A stretch of DNA of 30,674 bases, taken from contig SFLG01000012.1 of the NCBI GenBank assembly GCA_004553485.1, positions 1 through 30,674 on the forward strand, written 5' to 3'. The notes below the pieces were generated by a model, which was not told the DNA's origin, did not search any database, and saw only the letters and a program-made list of their open reading frames with translations. Below, piece after piece: positions 14,496-23,170 of this stretch. The number at the start of each line of letters is the position of its first letter. Position 1 is the first letter of the stretch. The translations under genes were made by a program, and so were the position numbers. The stretch is from Bacteroidales bacterium. GTDB taxonomy: Bacteria > Bacteroidota > Bacteroidia > Bacteroidales > Muribaculaceae.

Positions 14496-15365
14496 TCAGT
14501 GATTCTGCCAGTCCTTTATGCGGTTCATTATATGGCGGGCGATCACCAGACCGGCCTCCTTGCGGCAGGGGGCGAAGCTGGGCCAGTCGTTGAAGTCGAT
14601 AATCGAATACTCGCCGTTGTGGCCCACGATGCAGTCGCCGCCGTATACCGACACGCCCAGCACGTCGGCGGCCTGCTGGCAGGTCTCTTTGAGGGCGTCG
14701 GCGTCGAAGGCCTCGTAGTGAGGCATGCCGTTGATGTTCTCGGCGCCGAATTTGCTGTGGCCCGACTCGAGGGGATAGAACCAGTAGAAGAAGTCGGTGC
14801 CGGCGATGCCGTAGAATTTCACCAGGTCGCCCTCGAGGTGGCGGTTGATGACGGCGCGGGGGATGCCGCGCAGAAAGTATTCTTGCAGCACCTCCTGTGC
14901 CTCGGCGGCGTGGCGCACATAGCTGACGTCCTCCTTGTGCATGGCGTGGAAGTCGCCGCGCTTTATCCAGCAGCGGTCAAAACCGTGCTGCTCGAGCAGG
15001 TTCACGACGGCCTCGTCGGTGTTGACCATCAGCGACTCGGGGTAGGGGATGCCCGAGCCCAGGAGGATGCGCGTCATGCGCTCGCGGGTGCAGTTTTCGA
15101 TGCCGTAGCCCGAGTTTATCACCAGGGCGCCCTCGTCCTCGCGCTTCTGCAGCAGCTCTATCGAGCGGCGCTCGCGGCACATGTTGACGATGATGTCCTC
15201 GGTGGCCGCTCCGGCGATGAACTGCTCCTCGGTGTAAGTGTTTACCTCGCAGCCGCGTTTGCGCAGCTCCTCGGCCGTGATGTTGAAGATGGCGGCGTCG
15301 TTGCCGATATGGTTGGGCGAATACGCTCCGGCGCGCATTATGCCCGCTATTTTTATGGTTGCCAT
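14496..15365 (-). CDS. ATP-grasp domain protein, RimK-like
   Basis: A 289-residue protein with the ATP-grasp fold. Visible elements are an N-terminal pre-ATP-grasp domain (to about 90), the helix NCTRERMTRILLGSGIPYPES leading into the ATP-binding domain, Lys135 in CWIKRGDFH, and the metal site, Asp244 in GGDCIV with Asp257 and Asn259 in IIDFNDWPSF. These enzymes usually join a carboxylate to an amine through an acyl phosphate; a few act as kinases, such as the inositol phosphate kinases that share this end motif. The ATG at 15365 is chosen because conserved sequence starts there (ATIKIAGIMRAG). It is the first gene of an operon with an acyltransferase, a CDP-alcohol phosphatidyltransferase and a HAD protein. 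Substrate unknown. Confidence 0.87.
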   Translation of the reverse strand: MATIKIAGIMRAGAYSPNHIGNDAAIFNITAEELRKRGCEVNTYTEEQFIAGAATEDIIVNMCRERRSIELLQKREDEGALVINSGYGIENCTRERMTRILLGSGIPYPESLMVNTDEAVVNLLEQHGFDRCWIKRGDFHAMHKEDVSYVRHAAEAQEVLQEYFLRGIPRAVINRHLEGDLVKFYGIAGTDFFYWFYPLESGHSKFGAENINGMPHYEAFDADALKETCQQAADVLGVSVYGGDCIVGHNGEYSIIDFNDWPSFAPCRKEAGLVIARHIMNRIKDWQNH

Positions 15366-15468
15366 TGATTGGTTGTATTTATTGTCGAACTGGCGTAGGG
15401 TGCTTACTCTAATGCTAAAGCAAGCAAACATTACCGTTAAAGTATGTAAACTTTATTAGTAAAGTACG

Positions 15469-15476
15469 CAAAGGTA
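15469..15476 (-). promoter_or_regulatory. -7 box for the ATP-grasp/acyltransferase operon
   Basis: On the minus strand the sequence is TACCTTTG, a full TAnnTTTG match, about 104 nt before the ATP-grasp start. The -33 region (CAAG at the expected place) is poor, so activity may need an activator or be weak. Confidence 0.55.
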
Positions 15477-15603
15477 CAAAATATTCTTTTATTTCCTTGT
15501 TTTTGCCCTGCGTGCACCCGTTTTTTGCCATAAAAATGGACTGACGGGCCAAGTGGGTAATCTAAAATGTGTGAATGATAGGGACGAAACGGCAAAAAAT
15601 TGC

Positions 15604-15611
15604 TAACTTTG
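15604..15611 (+). promoter_or_regulatory. -7 box for pheT
   Basis: TAACTTTG matches TAnnTTTG, 72 nt before the pheT ATG. No clear -33 TTTG is seen 19 nt upstream. The predicted transcript starts near 15617 and would contain the leader hairpin at 15627-15658. Confidence 0.6.
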
Positions 15612-15626
15612 CGTGCTAATTGTAGT

Positions 15627-15658
15627 CACGCGTCGCCGATGGCTCGGGTCGACGTGTG
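15627..15658 (+). promoter_or_regulatory. GC-rich hairpin in the pheT leader
   Basis: CACGCGTCG pairs with CGACGTGTG (one G-T pair), and inside it CCGA pairs with TCGG around a TGGC loop, with a 2-nt bulge. It lies in the short 5' leader of pheT and is followed by A- and T-rich sequence just before the ATG. It could be an attenuator or stability element; no leader peptide rich in Phe codons is apparent. Confidence 0.5.
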
Positions 15659-15683
15659 CAATTCTTGCAAAAAAATTGTTTTT

Positions 15684-18182
15684 ATGAATATTTCATACAA
15701 GTGGCTTAAAGACTACATCGATTTCGACATGACGCCGCAGCAGCTTGCCGCGGCCCTCACCTCGGAAGGACTGGAGTGCGACGGCGTAGAGACCGTCGAC
15801 GTCGTCCGCGGCGGCCTGCGCGGACTGGTGGTGGGCAAGGTGCTCACCTGTGAGGCTCATCCCGACAGCGACCATCTGCATGTCACCACCGTCGACCTGG
15901 GCGGAGGTGTCGTCGAGCAGATTGTCTGCGGCGCCCCCAACGTGGCGGCCGGCCAGTCGGTGATTGTCGCCACCGTGGGCACAACCCTCTATGACGGCGA
16001 CAAGGAGTTCACCATCAAAAAGGCCAAGATGCGCGGCGTGGCCTCCAACGGCATGATATGCGCCGAGGACGAGATCGGCGTGGGCACAAGCCACGACGGC
16101 ATCATCGTCATCGACCCCGCCGAGGCTCCCGCCCCCGGCACTCCCGCCGCCGAATATTTCCACCTCACCAGCGACTACGTGCTCGAGGTCGACCTCACCC
16201 CCAACCGCATCGACGCCGCCAGCCACTACGGCGTGGCCCGCGACCTGGCCGCCTGGATGGCTGTCAACACCGACAACAAGCCCCTGCTGACGCGCCGGTC
16301 GGTGGAGTCGTACAAGGTAGACCGCCCCGATGCCAAGGGCGTGGAAGTGGAGGTGGTCGACAAGGAAGGCTGCGTGCGCTACTGCGGATGCACCATCGAG
16401 GGCGTCACCGTCAAGGAGAGCCCCGAGTGGCTGCGCCACCGCCTCATCGCCATAGGCCTGCGTCCCATCAACAACGTCGTCGATATCACCAACTACGTGC
16501 TCATGGCCATGGGCCAGCCCCTGCACTGCTTCGACCGCAGCCGGATTGCCGGCGACAAGGTCGTTGTTCGCACCGCTCCCAAGGACACCAAATTCGTCAC
16601 CCTCGACGAGGTGGAGCGCAAGCTCGACCCCACCGATCTGATGATCTGCGACGCCGAGAAGGAGATGTGCATCGCCGGCGTCTTCGGCGGCCTGGGCTCG
16701 GGCGTCACCGAAAAGACCACCTCGGTCTTCCTCGAGAGCGCCTGCTTCAACGCCACCCGCGTGCGCCGCACGGCACGCCGCCACGGACTCAGCACCGACG
16801 CCTCGTTCCGCTTTGAGCGCGGTGTCGACGCCAACGGCTGTATGTACGCCCTCAAGCTCGCCGCTCTGATGGTGAAAGAGCTTGCCGGAGGCGAAATCAC
16901 GGGCGAGACCGTCGACTACTACCCCGAGCCGGTGAAACCCTTCGCCGTCAAGCTCGACACAGATTATATGGACAGCCTGCTGGGCCGGCACATCCCCGAC
17001 GAGACCGTCGACAGCATCCTCTCGGGCCTCGAGATTGAGGTTGTCGACAAGGTGGCCGTGGACGGCCGCACCGTCAGCCGCGACCTGCTCGTGCCCACCT
17101 ACCGCGTCGACGTCACCCGTCCCTGCGACGTGGTGGAGGACATCCTGCGCATCTACGGCTACAACAAAATCGAGATGCCGCAGGCCGTGCACTCGTCGCT
17201 GTCGTACAAGACCGACACCGACGCCGCCGACGACCTGCGCCGTCTTGTCAGCGGGCAGCTTACCAGCGCCGGCTTCAACGAAATCCTCAACAACTCGCTC
17301 ACTGCCCGCGCCTACTACGAGGACCTCAAGTCGTACCCCGCCGACGGCTGCGTGGCCCTGCTCAACCCGCTGAGCCAGGACCTCAACGTCATGCGCCGCA
17401 CCCTGCTCTTCGGCGGTCTTGAGAGCCTCGGCCACAACATCAACCGCAAGAACAAGGACCTTGCCTTCTACGAGTTCGGCAACGTCTACGACTATAACGC
17501 CGACAAGCCGTCCACCGACGAGTGTCCCCTGGCACCCTACAGCCAGCACAGCCGCCTGGCCCTGTGGATGACCGGCGACGTCAGCACCGGCGCCTGGCTC
17601 GAGGGCAGCCGCGAGGCCACGGTCTACCACCTCAAGGCACAGGTGCTCAATCTGCTGGCCCGTCTGGGCATCTCGGAGCGCGAGTACACGCTGACCGTCG
17701 GCAACGGCGCCAGCGACCTCTACTCGGCCTGCCTGGTCATCGCCACCCGCAACGGCAAGGAGCTGGGCACCCTCGGCATCGTGTCAAAGGCCCAGGCCCA
17801 CAAGTGCGGCGTCAAGGCTCCCGTCTTCTACGCCGAGCTCGACTGGGACGCCCTGGCAGCCCTGGCCCTCAAGCGCACCGTCACCTTCCGCGACCTGCCC
17901 CGCACGCTGCCCGTGCGCCGCGACCTGGCCCTGCTGGTCGACAACGCCGTCACCATGGCCGACATCGAGGCCGTCGTGCGCGAGACCGAGCGCAAGAACC
18001 TCCGCGGCGTGACGCTCTTCGATGTCTACGAGGGCAAAAACCTCCCCGAAGGCAAAAAGAGCTACGCCATCGCCATCGCCCTCCAGGACGACGAAAAGAC
18101 CCTCAACGACAAGGCCATCGACGCCATGATGAACAAAATCATCGCCCAGCTGCGCAAGCGCGTCGGCGCCGAGCTGCGCTGA
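15684..18182 (+). CDS. pheT: phenylalanyl-tRNA synthetase beta subunit
   Basis: This 832-residue subunit pairs with PheS to charge tRNA-Phe in the cytoplasm. It starts MNISYKWLKDYIDFDMTPQQL, the standard family opening, so the ATG at 15684 is used rather than the TTG at 15600. An EMAP/OB-fold tRNA-binding domain spans about 40-150 (GKVLTCEAHPDSDHLHVTTV, then IVCGAPNVAAGQ and SNGMICAEDEIG). The B3/B4 editing region follows (WLRHRLIAIGLRPINNVVDI), then B5, then the core-like domain. The C terminus is a ferredoxin-fold anticodon-binding domain at about 735-832 (RTLPVRRDLALLVD). PheS is not adjacent. yebC follows after 58 bp. Confidence 0.97.
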   Translation: MNISYKWLKDYIDFDMTPQQLAAALTSEGLECDGVETVDVVRGGLRGLVVGKVLTCEAHPDSDHLHVTTVDLGGGVVEQIVCGAPNVAAGQSVIVATVGTTLYDGDKEFTIKKAKMRGVASNGMICAEDEIGVGTSHDGIIVIDPAEAPAPGTPAAEYFHLTSDYVLEVDLTPNRIDAASHYGVARDLAAWMAVNTDNKPLLTRRSVESYKVDRPDAKGVEVEVVDKEGCVRYCGCTIEGVTVKESPEWLRHRLIAIGLRPINNVVDITNYVLMAMGQPLHCFDRSRIAGDKVVVRTAPKDTKFVTLDEVERKLDPTDLMICDAEKEMCIAGVFGGLGSGVTEKTTSVFLESACFNATRVRRTARRHGLSTDASFRFERGVDANGCMYALKLAALMVKELAGGEITGETVDYYPEPVKPFAVKLDTDYMDSLLGRHIPDETVDSILSGLEIEVVDKVAVDGRTVSRDLLVPTYRVDVTRPCDVVEDILRIYGYNKIEMPQAVHSSLSYKTDTDAADDLRRLVSGQLTSAGFNEILNNSLTARAYYEDLKSYPADGCVALLNPLSQDLNVMRRTLLFGGLESLGHNINRKNKDLAFYEFGNVYDYNADKPSTDECPLAPYSQHSRLALWMTGDVSTGAWLEGSREATVYHLKAQVLNLLARLGISEREYTLTVGNGASDLYSACLVIATRNGKELGTLGIVSKAQAHKCGVKAPVFYAELDWDALAALALKRTVTFRDLPRTLPVRRDLALLVDNAVTMADIEAVVRETERKNLRGVTLFDVYEGKNLPEGKKSYAIAIALQDDEKTLNDKAIDAMMNKIIAQLRKRVGAELR

Positions 18183-18240
18183 GCCGTCACAACAATACAC
18201 ACAACGATTATCCAAACCACAAAAACAAAAGATACCCACT

Positions 18241-18975
18241 ATGGGAAGAGCATTTGAATTCCGCAAAGCCCGCAAGCTGAAACGCTGGGGCAATATGAGC
18301 CGTACCTTTACCCGCCTGGGCAAGGAAATCACCATCGCCGCCAAGGCCGGCGGTCCCGACCCCGACCTGAACCCGCGTCTGCGTCAGCTCATGCAGAACG
18401 CCAAGGCCGCCAACATGCCCAAGGACACCATCGAGCGCGCCATCAAGAAAGCCACTGACAAAGAGGCCGGCGACTACAAGGAAATCAACTACGAGGGTTA
18501 CGGCCCCCACGGCATCGCCATCTTCGTAGAGGCCGCCACCGACAACAACACCCGCACCGTCGCCAACGTGCGCTCCTACTTCACCAAGTTCGGCGGCAGC
18601 CTGGGCACACAGGGCTCGCTGACCTTCCTGTTCGACCACAAGGCCGTCTTCAAGATTGTCCCCAAGGACGGCGTGGGCCTGGACGACCTCGAGCTTGAGC
18701 TCATCGACTACGGCGTGGACGAGCTGGAGCAGGACGAGGACGGACACATCGTTCTCTACGGCGCCTACGAGGAAAACTCCAACATCCAGAAGTACCTCGA
18801 GGACAACGGCTACGAGATTATCTCCACCGAGTTTGAGCGCATCCCCAACGACCTCAAGGACGTCACCCCCGAACAGCGCGAGAAGATCGAGAAGCTGCTC
18901 GAGAAGATCGAGGAGGACGAGGACGTGCAGAACGTCTTCCACAACATGCGCGAAGACGACAGCGACGAAGAGTAA
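18241..18975 (+). CDS. YebC/PmpR (TACO1) family protein
   Basis: A 244-residue member of the YebC family. The N terminus reads MGRAFEFRKARKLKRWGNMS, then the family core KEITIAAKAGGPDPDLNPRL and AKAANMPKDTIERAIKKA. The second part, VRSYFTKFGGSLGTQGSLTFLFD, is also typical. Members were first annotated as transcription regulators, and several are now linked to translation of difficult proline-rich stretches. The C-terminal tail is very acidic (EEDEDVQNVFHNMREDDSDEE in part). It lies 58 bp after pheT and 84 bp before mutS, a likely run of cotranscribed genes. Which role it has here is not decided by the sequence. Confidence 0.94.
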   Translation: MGRAFEFRKARKLKRWGNMSRTFTRLGKEITIAAKAGGPDPDLNPRLRQLMQNAKAANMPKDTIERAIKKATDKEAGDYKEINYEGYGPHGIAIFVEAATDNNTRTVANVRSYFTKFGGSLGTQGSLTFLFDHKAVFKIVPKDGVGLDDLELELIDYGVDELEQDEDGHIVLYGAYEENSNIQKYLEDNGYEIISTEFERIPNDLKDVTPEQREKIEKLLEKIEEDEDVQNVFHNMREDDSDEE

Positions 18976-19000
18976 TCTCCGCCTCCGCGGCACCACACAC

Positions 19001-19020
19001 AGGGCGCCCACGGGCGCCCT
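19001..19020 (+). other. perfect inverted repeat between yebC and mutS
   Basis: AGGGCGCCC and GGGCGCCCT are exact complements separated by AC. No T run follows (TTGACCGC), so it is not a standard terminator; it may stabilise the yebC message end. Confidence 0.55.
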
Positions 19021-19059
19021 TGACCGCTTATACCCCCAACATCACACCTCCCACTCCCT

Positions 19060-21705
19060 ATGGCCAAGAAGATTGTAGAGACTCCACTGATGAAGCAGTA
19101 CATCGAGATGAAGAAAAAACATCCCGATGCCGTGCTGCTGTTCAGGGTGGGCGACTTCTACGAGACCTTCAGCGACGACGCCATCGCCGCCAGCGAGATT
19201 TTGGGCATCACCCTTACGCGACGCGCCAACGGTGCCGCCGCCTACGTCGAGCTGGCCGGCTTCCCGCATCACGCCCTCGACTCGTACCTGCCCAAGCTCG
19301 TCCGCGCCGGCAAACGCGTGGCCATCTGCGAGCAGCTCGAGGACCCCAAGCTCACCAAAAAGCTGGTCAAGCGCGGCATCACCGAGCTGGTCACCCCCGG
19401 TGTCACCCTCAACGACAACGTGCTCGAGCGCGGCAGCAACAACTTTCTTGGCGCGCTGCACGTATCGGGGCGCGACAAATCGTGCTGGGGCGTGGCCTTC
19501 CTCGACATCTCGACGGGCGAGTTCATGGCCTCGCAGGGCAACCCCGAGTACGTGAGCAAGCTGCTCAGCACCTACGCCCCCAAGGAGGTGCTCATCGAGC
19601 GCGGCACCAAGCGCCGCATCGAGGATACCATACACGGCCACTTCCTCACCTTTGAGCTCGACGACTGGGTCTTCACCGACTCGGCCGCCCGCGAGCGCCT
19701 GCTCAAGCAGTTCGGCACCACCTCGCTCAAAGGCTTCGGCATCGGCGCCCTCGACGACGGCATAGTTGCCGCCGGCGCCTGCCTCCACTACCTCGACGTC
19801 ACCGGCCACACGCGCACGGGCCACATCACCACCCTCACCGCCATCGAGCGCGACAGCGCCGTGCGTATGGACCGCTTTACCGTGCGCAACCTCGAGCTCG
19901 TCGAGCCGCTGTGCCACGACGGCAAGAGCCTGCTCAGCGTCCTCGACCGCACCCTCACCCCCATGGGCGCCCGCCTGATGCTGCGGTGGGTGCAGCAGCC
20001 CCTGCGCGACATCGGTGCCATCAACCGGCGTCTCGACGTGGTGGAGTACTTTTTCCGCTGCCCCGACGTGCGCATGACCGTGGCCACGCAGCTGTCGCGC
20101 ATAGGCGACCTCGAGCGCCTTGTGGGCAAGGTGGCGGCGCTGCGCGTCACCCCGCGCGAGATGTTGCAGATAGCGTCGGCCCTGCGCGCCATCGGTCCCG
20201 TAAGGGCCGCCCTCACCGCCGACGACGACGAGTCGCTGTCGTCGATAGGCACGCAGCTCGACCCCCTTGACGAGGTCGCTGAAAAGATAGAGAGCACGCT
20301 GCAGCCCGACGCCCCGTCCAAAACCGGCGGCGGCGACGTCATCGCCCCCGGCGTGAGCGAGGAGCTGGACCGCCTGCGCAAAATCGCCGGCTCGGGACGC
20401 GAGTATCTTGCCGAGCTGAAGGAGCGCGAGAGCCGCGCAAGCGGCATCCCCAGCCTCAAAATAGGGTTCAACAACGTCTTCGGCTATTATATAGAGGTGA
20501 CAAACACCCACCGCGACAAAGTGCCCGCCGAGTGGGTGCGCAAGCAGACGCTGGTCAACGCCGAGCGGTACATCACCCCCGAGCTGAAACAGTACGAGGA
20601 GCAGATCCTCACCGCCCAGGACCGTATCCAGTCGCTCGAGACATCGCTGTTCAACGACCTGATAGTCAAGGTGGCGGCGCATCTGCAGACAATGATGGCC
20701 GACGCCCGCGCGCTGGCGCGGCTCGACTGCCTGCTGTCGTTCACCGTCGTTGCCGAGGAGAACCGCTACTGCCGGCCCGTCGTCGACGACGGCGACGTCA
20801 TCGAGCTTGTCGAGGCGCGTCATCCCGTCATCGAGCGGCAGCTGCCCGCCGACGAGCCGTACATCTCGAACACCGTCCGCCTCGACCGCGACAACACGCA
20901 GATTATCATGCTCACCGGCCCCAACATGTCGGGTAAGTCGGCCCTATTGCGCCAGACGGCCCTGAACGTGCTGATGGCGCAGATAGGCTGCTTCGTCGCC
21001 GCCGACAGCGCCCGCATCGGATATGTCGACAAGATTTTTACCCGCGTGGGAGCCTCAGACAACATCTCGCTGGGCGAGTCGACCTTCATGGTGGAGATGA
21101 ACGAGGCCGCCGCTATCATCAACAATCTCAGCGACCGCTCGCTGGTGCTCTTCGACGAGCTCGGCCGCGGCACGTCCACCTACGACGGCATCTCCATCGC
21201 CTGGGCCATCGTCGAGCATATCCACAACCTCGACAAAATCCGCCCCAAGACGCTGTTTGCCACACATTACCACGAGCTTAACGAGATGGAGAAGTCGTAC
21301 GGCCGCATCGTCAACTACCACGTGTCGGTGCGCGAGATAGACGGGCGCGTGGTGTTTGTGCGCAAGCTCGAGCGCGGCGGCTCGGAGCACTCGTTCGGCA
21401 TCCATGTGGCACGCCTGGCCGGCATGCCCGCCGGCATCGTGCGCCGCGCCGACCAGGTGCTTCACCAGCTTGAGGCCGAGCACGCCCAGGGCACCCCGGC
21501 CGCCGACACCCCCGACACCACAAAGCTGACGGCGCCGGCGCCGTCAAAGGACGAGGGCATGCAGCTGAGCTTCTTCCAGCTCGACGACCCCGTGCTGTCG
21601 GCTGTCCGCGACGAGATTGCCGGCCTCGACATCAACTCGCTCACCCCCATCGAGGCCCTCAACAAACTGCACGACATCCGCACAATCATCACCGGCAAGT
21701 CGTAA
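19060..21705 (+). CDS. mutS: DNA mismatch repair protein MutS
   Basis: An 881-residue mismatch-recognition ATPase that starts methyl-independent or strand-guided repair with MutL. The mismatch-reading motif F-x-E is at Phe33-Glu35 in GDFYETF. The connector and lever domains fill the middle. Walker A is GPNMSGKS at 620-627, and the Walker B and signature region is LFDELGRGTSTYDGISIAWA. The helix-turn-helix and dimer end include ATHYHELNEME and HSFGIHVARLAGMP. The C-terminal beta-clamp-type tail region is acidic and Pro-rich. Length is normal for bacterial MutS1, so it is not MutS2. The start ATG precedes AKKIVETPLMKQY, the expected N terminus. Confidence 0.97.
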   Translation: MAKKIVETPLMKQYIEMKKKHPDAVLLFRVGDFYETFSDDAIAASEILGITLTRRANGAAAYVELAGFPHHALDSYLPKLVRAGKRVAICEQLEDPKLTKKLVKRGITELVTPGVTLNDNVLERGSNNFLGALHVSGRDKSCWGVAFLDISTGEFMASQGNPEYVSKLLSTYAPKEVLIERGTKRRIEDTIHGHFLTFELDDWVFTDSAARERLLKQFGTTSLKGFGIGALDDGIVAAGACLHYLDVTGHTRTGHITTLTAIERDSAVRMDRFTVRNLELVEPLCHDGKSLLSVLDRTLTPMGARLMLRWVQQPLRDIGAINRRLDVVEYFFRCPDVRMTVATQLSRIGDLERLVGKVAALRVTPREMLQIASALRAIGPVRAALTADDDESLSSIGTQLDPLDEVAEKIESTLQPDAPSKTGGGDVIAPGVSEELDRLRKIAGSGREYLAELKERESRASGIPSLKIGFNNVFGYYIEVTNTHRDKVPAEWVRKQTLVNAERYITPELKQYEEQILTAQDRIQSLETSLFNDLIVKVAAHLQTMMADARALARLDCLLSFTVVAEENRYCRPVVDDGDVIELVEARHPVIERQLPADEPYISNTVRLDRDNTQIIMLTGPNMSGKSALLRQTALNVLMAQIGCFVAADSARIGYVDKIFTRVGASDNISLGESTFMVEMNEAAAIINNLSDRSLVLFDELGRGTSTYDGISIAWAIVEHIHNLDKIRPKTLFATHYHELNEMEKSYGRIVNYHVSVREIDGRVVFVRKLERGGSEHSFGIHVARLAGMPAGIVRRADQVLHQLEAEHAQGTPAADTPDTTKLTAPAPSKDEGMQLSFFQLDDPVLSAVRDEIAGLDINSLTPIEALNKLHDIRTIITGKS

Positions 21706-21717
21706 GGCCCAACTTCA

Positions 21718-21753
21718 AATTAGACTAATCAGACCAATTAGACTGATTAGACC
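21718..21753 (+). repeat. degenerate 9-bp tandem repeat (two 18-bp units)
   Basis: Four consecutive 9-bp units read AATTAGACT, AATCAGACC, AATTAGACT and GATTAGACC (consensus RATYAGACY). They fill most of the 70-bp spacer between mutS and the methyltransferase gene. The repeat is AT-rich, unlike the flanking genes. Confidence 0.8.
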
Positions 21754-21775
21754 AGTAAAAGTCCATATTAAACAG

Positions 21776-23170
21776 ATGCGCACCCTTCCCGACGAATTTG
21801 TAAACGGTCTGTCGGCTTATCCGCAGCTCGACGGCTTGGCCGAGGCTCTGGCGACCACCGCGCCGGAGGTGTCGGTGCGCGTCAGTGGCATCAAGGGCAT
21901 GCTGCCCGCCGCGGGCACGCAGGCCGTGCCCTGGTGTCCGTTGGGCTTCTACCTCGACCGGCGGCCGTCGTTCACCTTTGACCCGCAGCTGCACCAGGGG
22001 CTGTACTATGTGCAGGACGCCTCGTCGATGATACTGTGGCAGATAGCGCGGCGCCTCAACACCGGGGCCATGGCCGGCGCGGGACCTCTGCGCTGGCTCG
22101 ACGCCTGCGCCGCTCCCGGCGGCAAGACCCTCTGCGCCGTCGACGCCCTCGCCCCGGGCAGCCTTGTCCACGCCCACGAGTTCGACCCGCGCCGATGCGC
22201 CGCCCTGGTGGAGAATGTCGAGCGCTGGGGATGCCCCGACGTCGTCGTCACCCGAGGCGACACGTCGCAGCTGACGGCGCTGAAGAGCTTCTACGACGTC
22301 ATCGCCCTGGACGCCCCCTGCTCGGGCGAAGGCATGATGCGCAAGGAGGAGGTGGCCGTGACGCAGTGGACTCCCGCCCTGACGGCACGCTGCGCGGCCT
22401 TGCAGAGACAGATTGCCGCCGACCTGTGGCCCGCCCTGCGCCCGGGCGGTTTTATGGTGTACAGCACCTGCACCTTCAACGTGCGCGAGAACGAGGAAAA
22501 TGTGATGTGGATGACCGAAGAATTTGGCGCCGAGCCCGTCGACCTCGGCCTTGACGGCTACCCTGGTGTCGTCGGCGACATCACCGGCCACGGCCTGCCC
22601 GTGGCACGTTTTCTGCCGGGGCGCATACGCGGCGAGGGCCTCTTTGTCTGCGTGCTGCGCAAGCCCGGCGACGGCGCGTCGGCAAAGGCGACGATGCCCG
22701 GCAAGTTCAGACCCGCCGCACTGCCCGCGTGGCTCGACGGACCCTTTGTCGGCGTCGAATACGGCGACACGCTCGGCGCCCTGCCTAAGGACAACGCCGC
22801 GGCGATGCTGCACATCGCCTCCAAGGTGCAGACGCGCCTGACGGGAGTGACTGTGGGCACGCGCAAGGGCCGCGACATCGTGCCCGCGCAGCCGCTGGCG
22901 CTGACGACGGCGCTGAAGTCCGATGCCTTCCCCTGCTGCGAGGCGGATCTGCCGCAGGCGCTGGCCTTTCTGCGCGGCGAGCCGCTGCACCTCGACGGCG
23001 CCGACCGCGGATTTGTGCTGCTGACATTCAACCGTCGGCCGCTCGGATTTGTTAAGAATATCGGTAACCGTGCTAACAACCTGCTCGCCGCCAACCGGCG
23101 CATAATGGCACCGTTGCCCGACCCCCTGCCCGGCATCCTGCCGCTGAATTCAACACATACCGCTCCATGA
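21776..23170 (+). CDS. rRNA cytosine-C5 methyltransferase, RsmF/NOL1-NOP2-Sun type
   Basis: A 464-residue SAM-dependent m5C RNA methyltransferase. The SAM motif is DACAAPGGKTLC. Motif IV is LDAPCSGEGMM with Cys182, and motif VI is YSTCTFNVRENEENV with Cys232, the nucleophile. Both cysteines of the family are therefore present. The C-terminal part, from about 330, fits the RsmF-associated and PUA-like region that helps bind RNA. In E. coli RsmF modifies C1407 of 16S rRNA; the same site here is only an inference. The start is the ATG at 21776 because homology begins at RTLPDEFV; an upstream in-frame start would translate the 9-bp repeats. It overlaps the DUF1573 gene by four bases (ATGA). Confidence 0.92.
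   Translation: MRTLPDEFVNGLSAYPQLDGLAEALATTAPEVSVRVSGIKGMLPAAGTQAVPWCPLGFYLDRRPSFTFDPQLHQGLYYVQDASSMILWQIARRLNTGAMAGAGPLRWLDACAAPGGKTLCAVDALAPGSLVHAHEFDPRRCAALVENVERWGCPDVVVTRGDTSQLTALKSFYDVIALDAPCSGEGMMRKEEVAVTQWTPALTARCAALQRQIAADLWPALRPGGFMVYSTCTFNVRENEENVMWMTEEFGAEPVDLGLDGYPGVVGDITGHGLPVARFLPGRIRGEGLFVCVLRKPGDGASAKATMPGKFRPAALPAWLDGPFVGVEYGDTLGALPKDNAAAMLHIASKVQTRLTGVTVGTRKGRDIVPAQPLALTTALKSDAFPCCEADLPQALAFLRGEPLHLDGADRGFVLLTFNRRPLGFVKNIGNRANNLLAANRRIMAPLPDPLPGILPLNSTHTAP

Larger units (their letters stand above)
15366..15683. other. divergent promoter region between the lipid-type operon and pheT
   Basis: This AT-rich 318-bp spacer separates the minus-strand ATP-grasp operon from pheT. 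It holds a -7 box on each strand (15469-15476 minus, 15604-15611 plus) and a hairpin in the pheT leader. I see no small gene in it. Confidence 0.75.

Noticed and set aside
15600..15683. Extended N terminus for pheT from a TTG codon
   Set aside because: The TTG lies before and over the likely -7 box, and PheT proteins begin at MNISYKWL, so the ATG at 15684 is better.
15693..17630. 645-codon open frame on the minus strand opposite pheT
   Set aside because: Antisense shadow of pheT; composition is biased and no domain is recognisable.
19042..20823. 593-codon open frame on the minus strand opposite mutS
   Set aside because: Antisense shadow of mutS with no known motif and no promoter or plausible start context.
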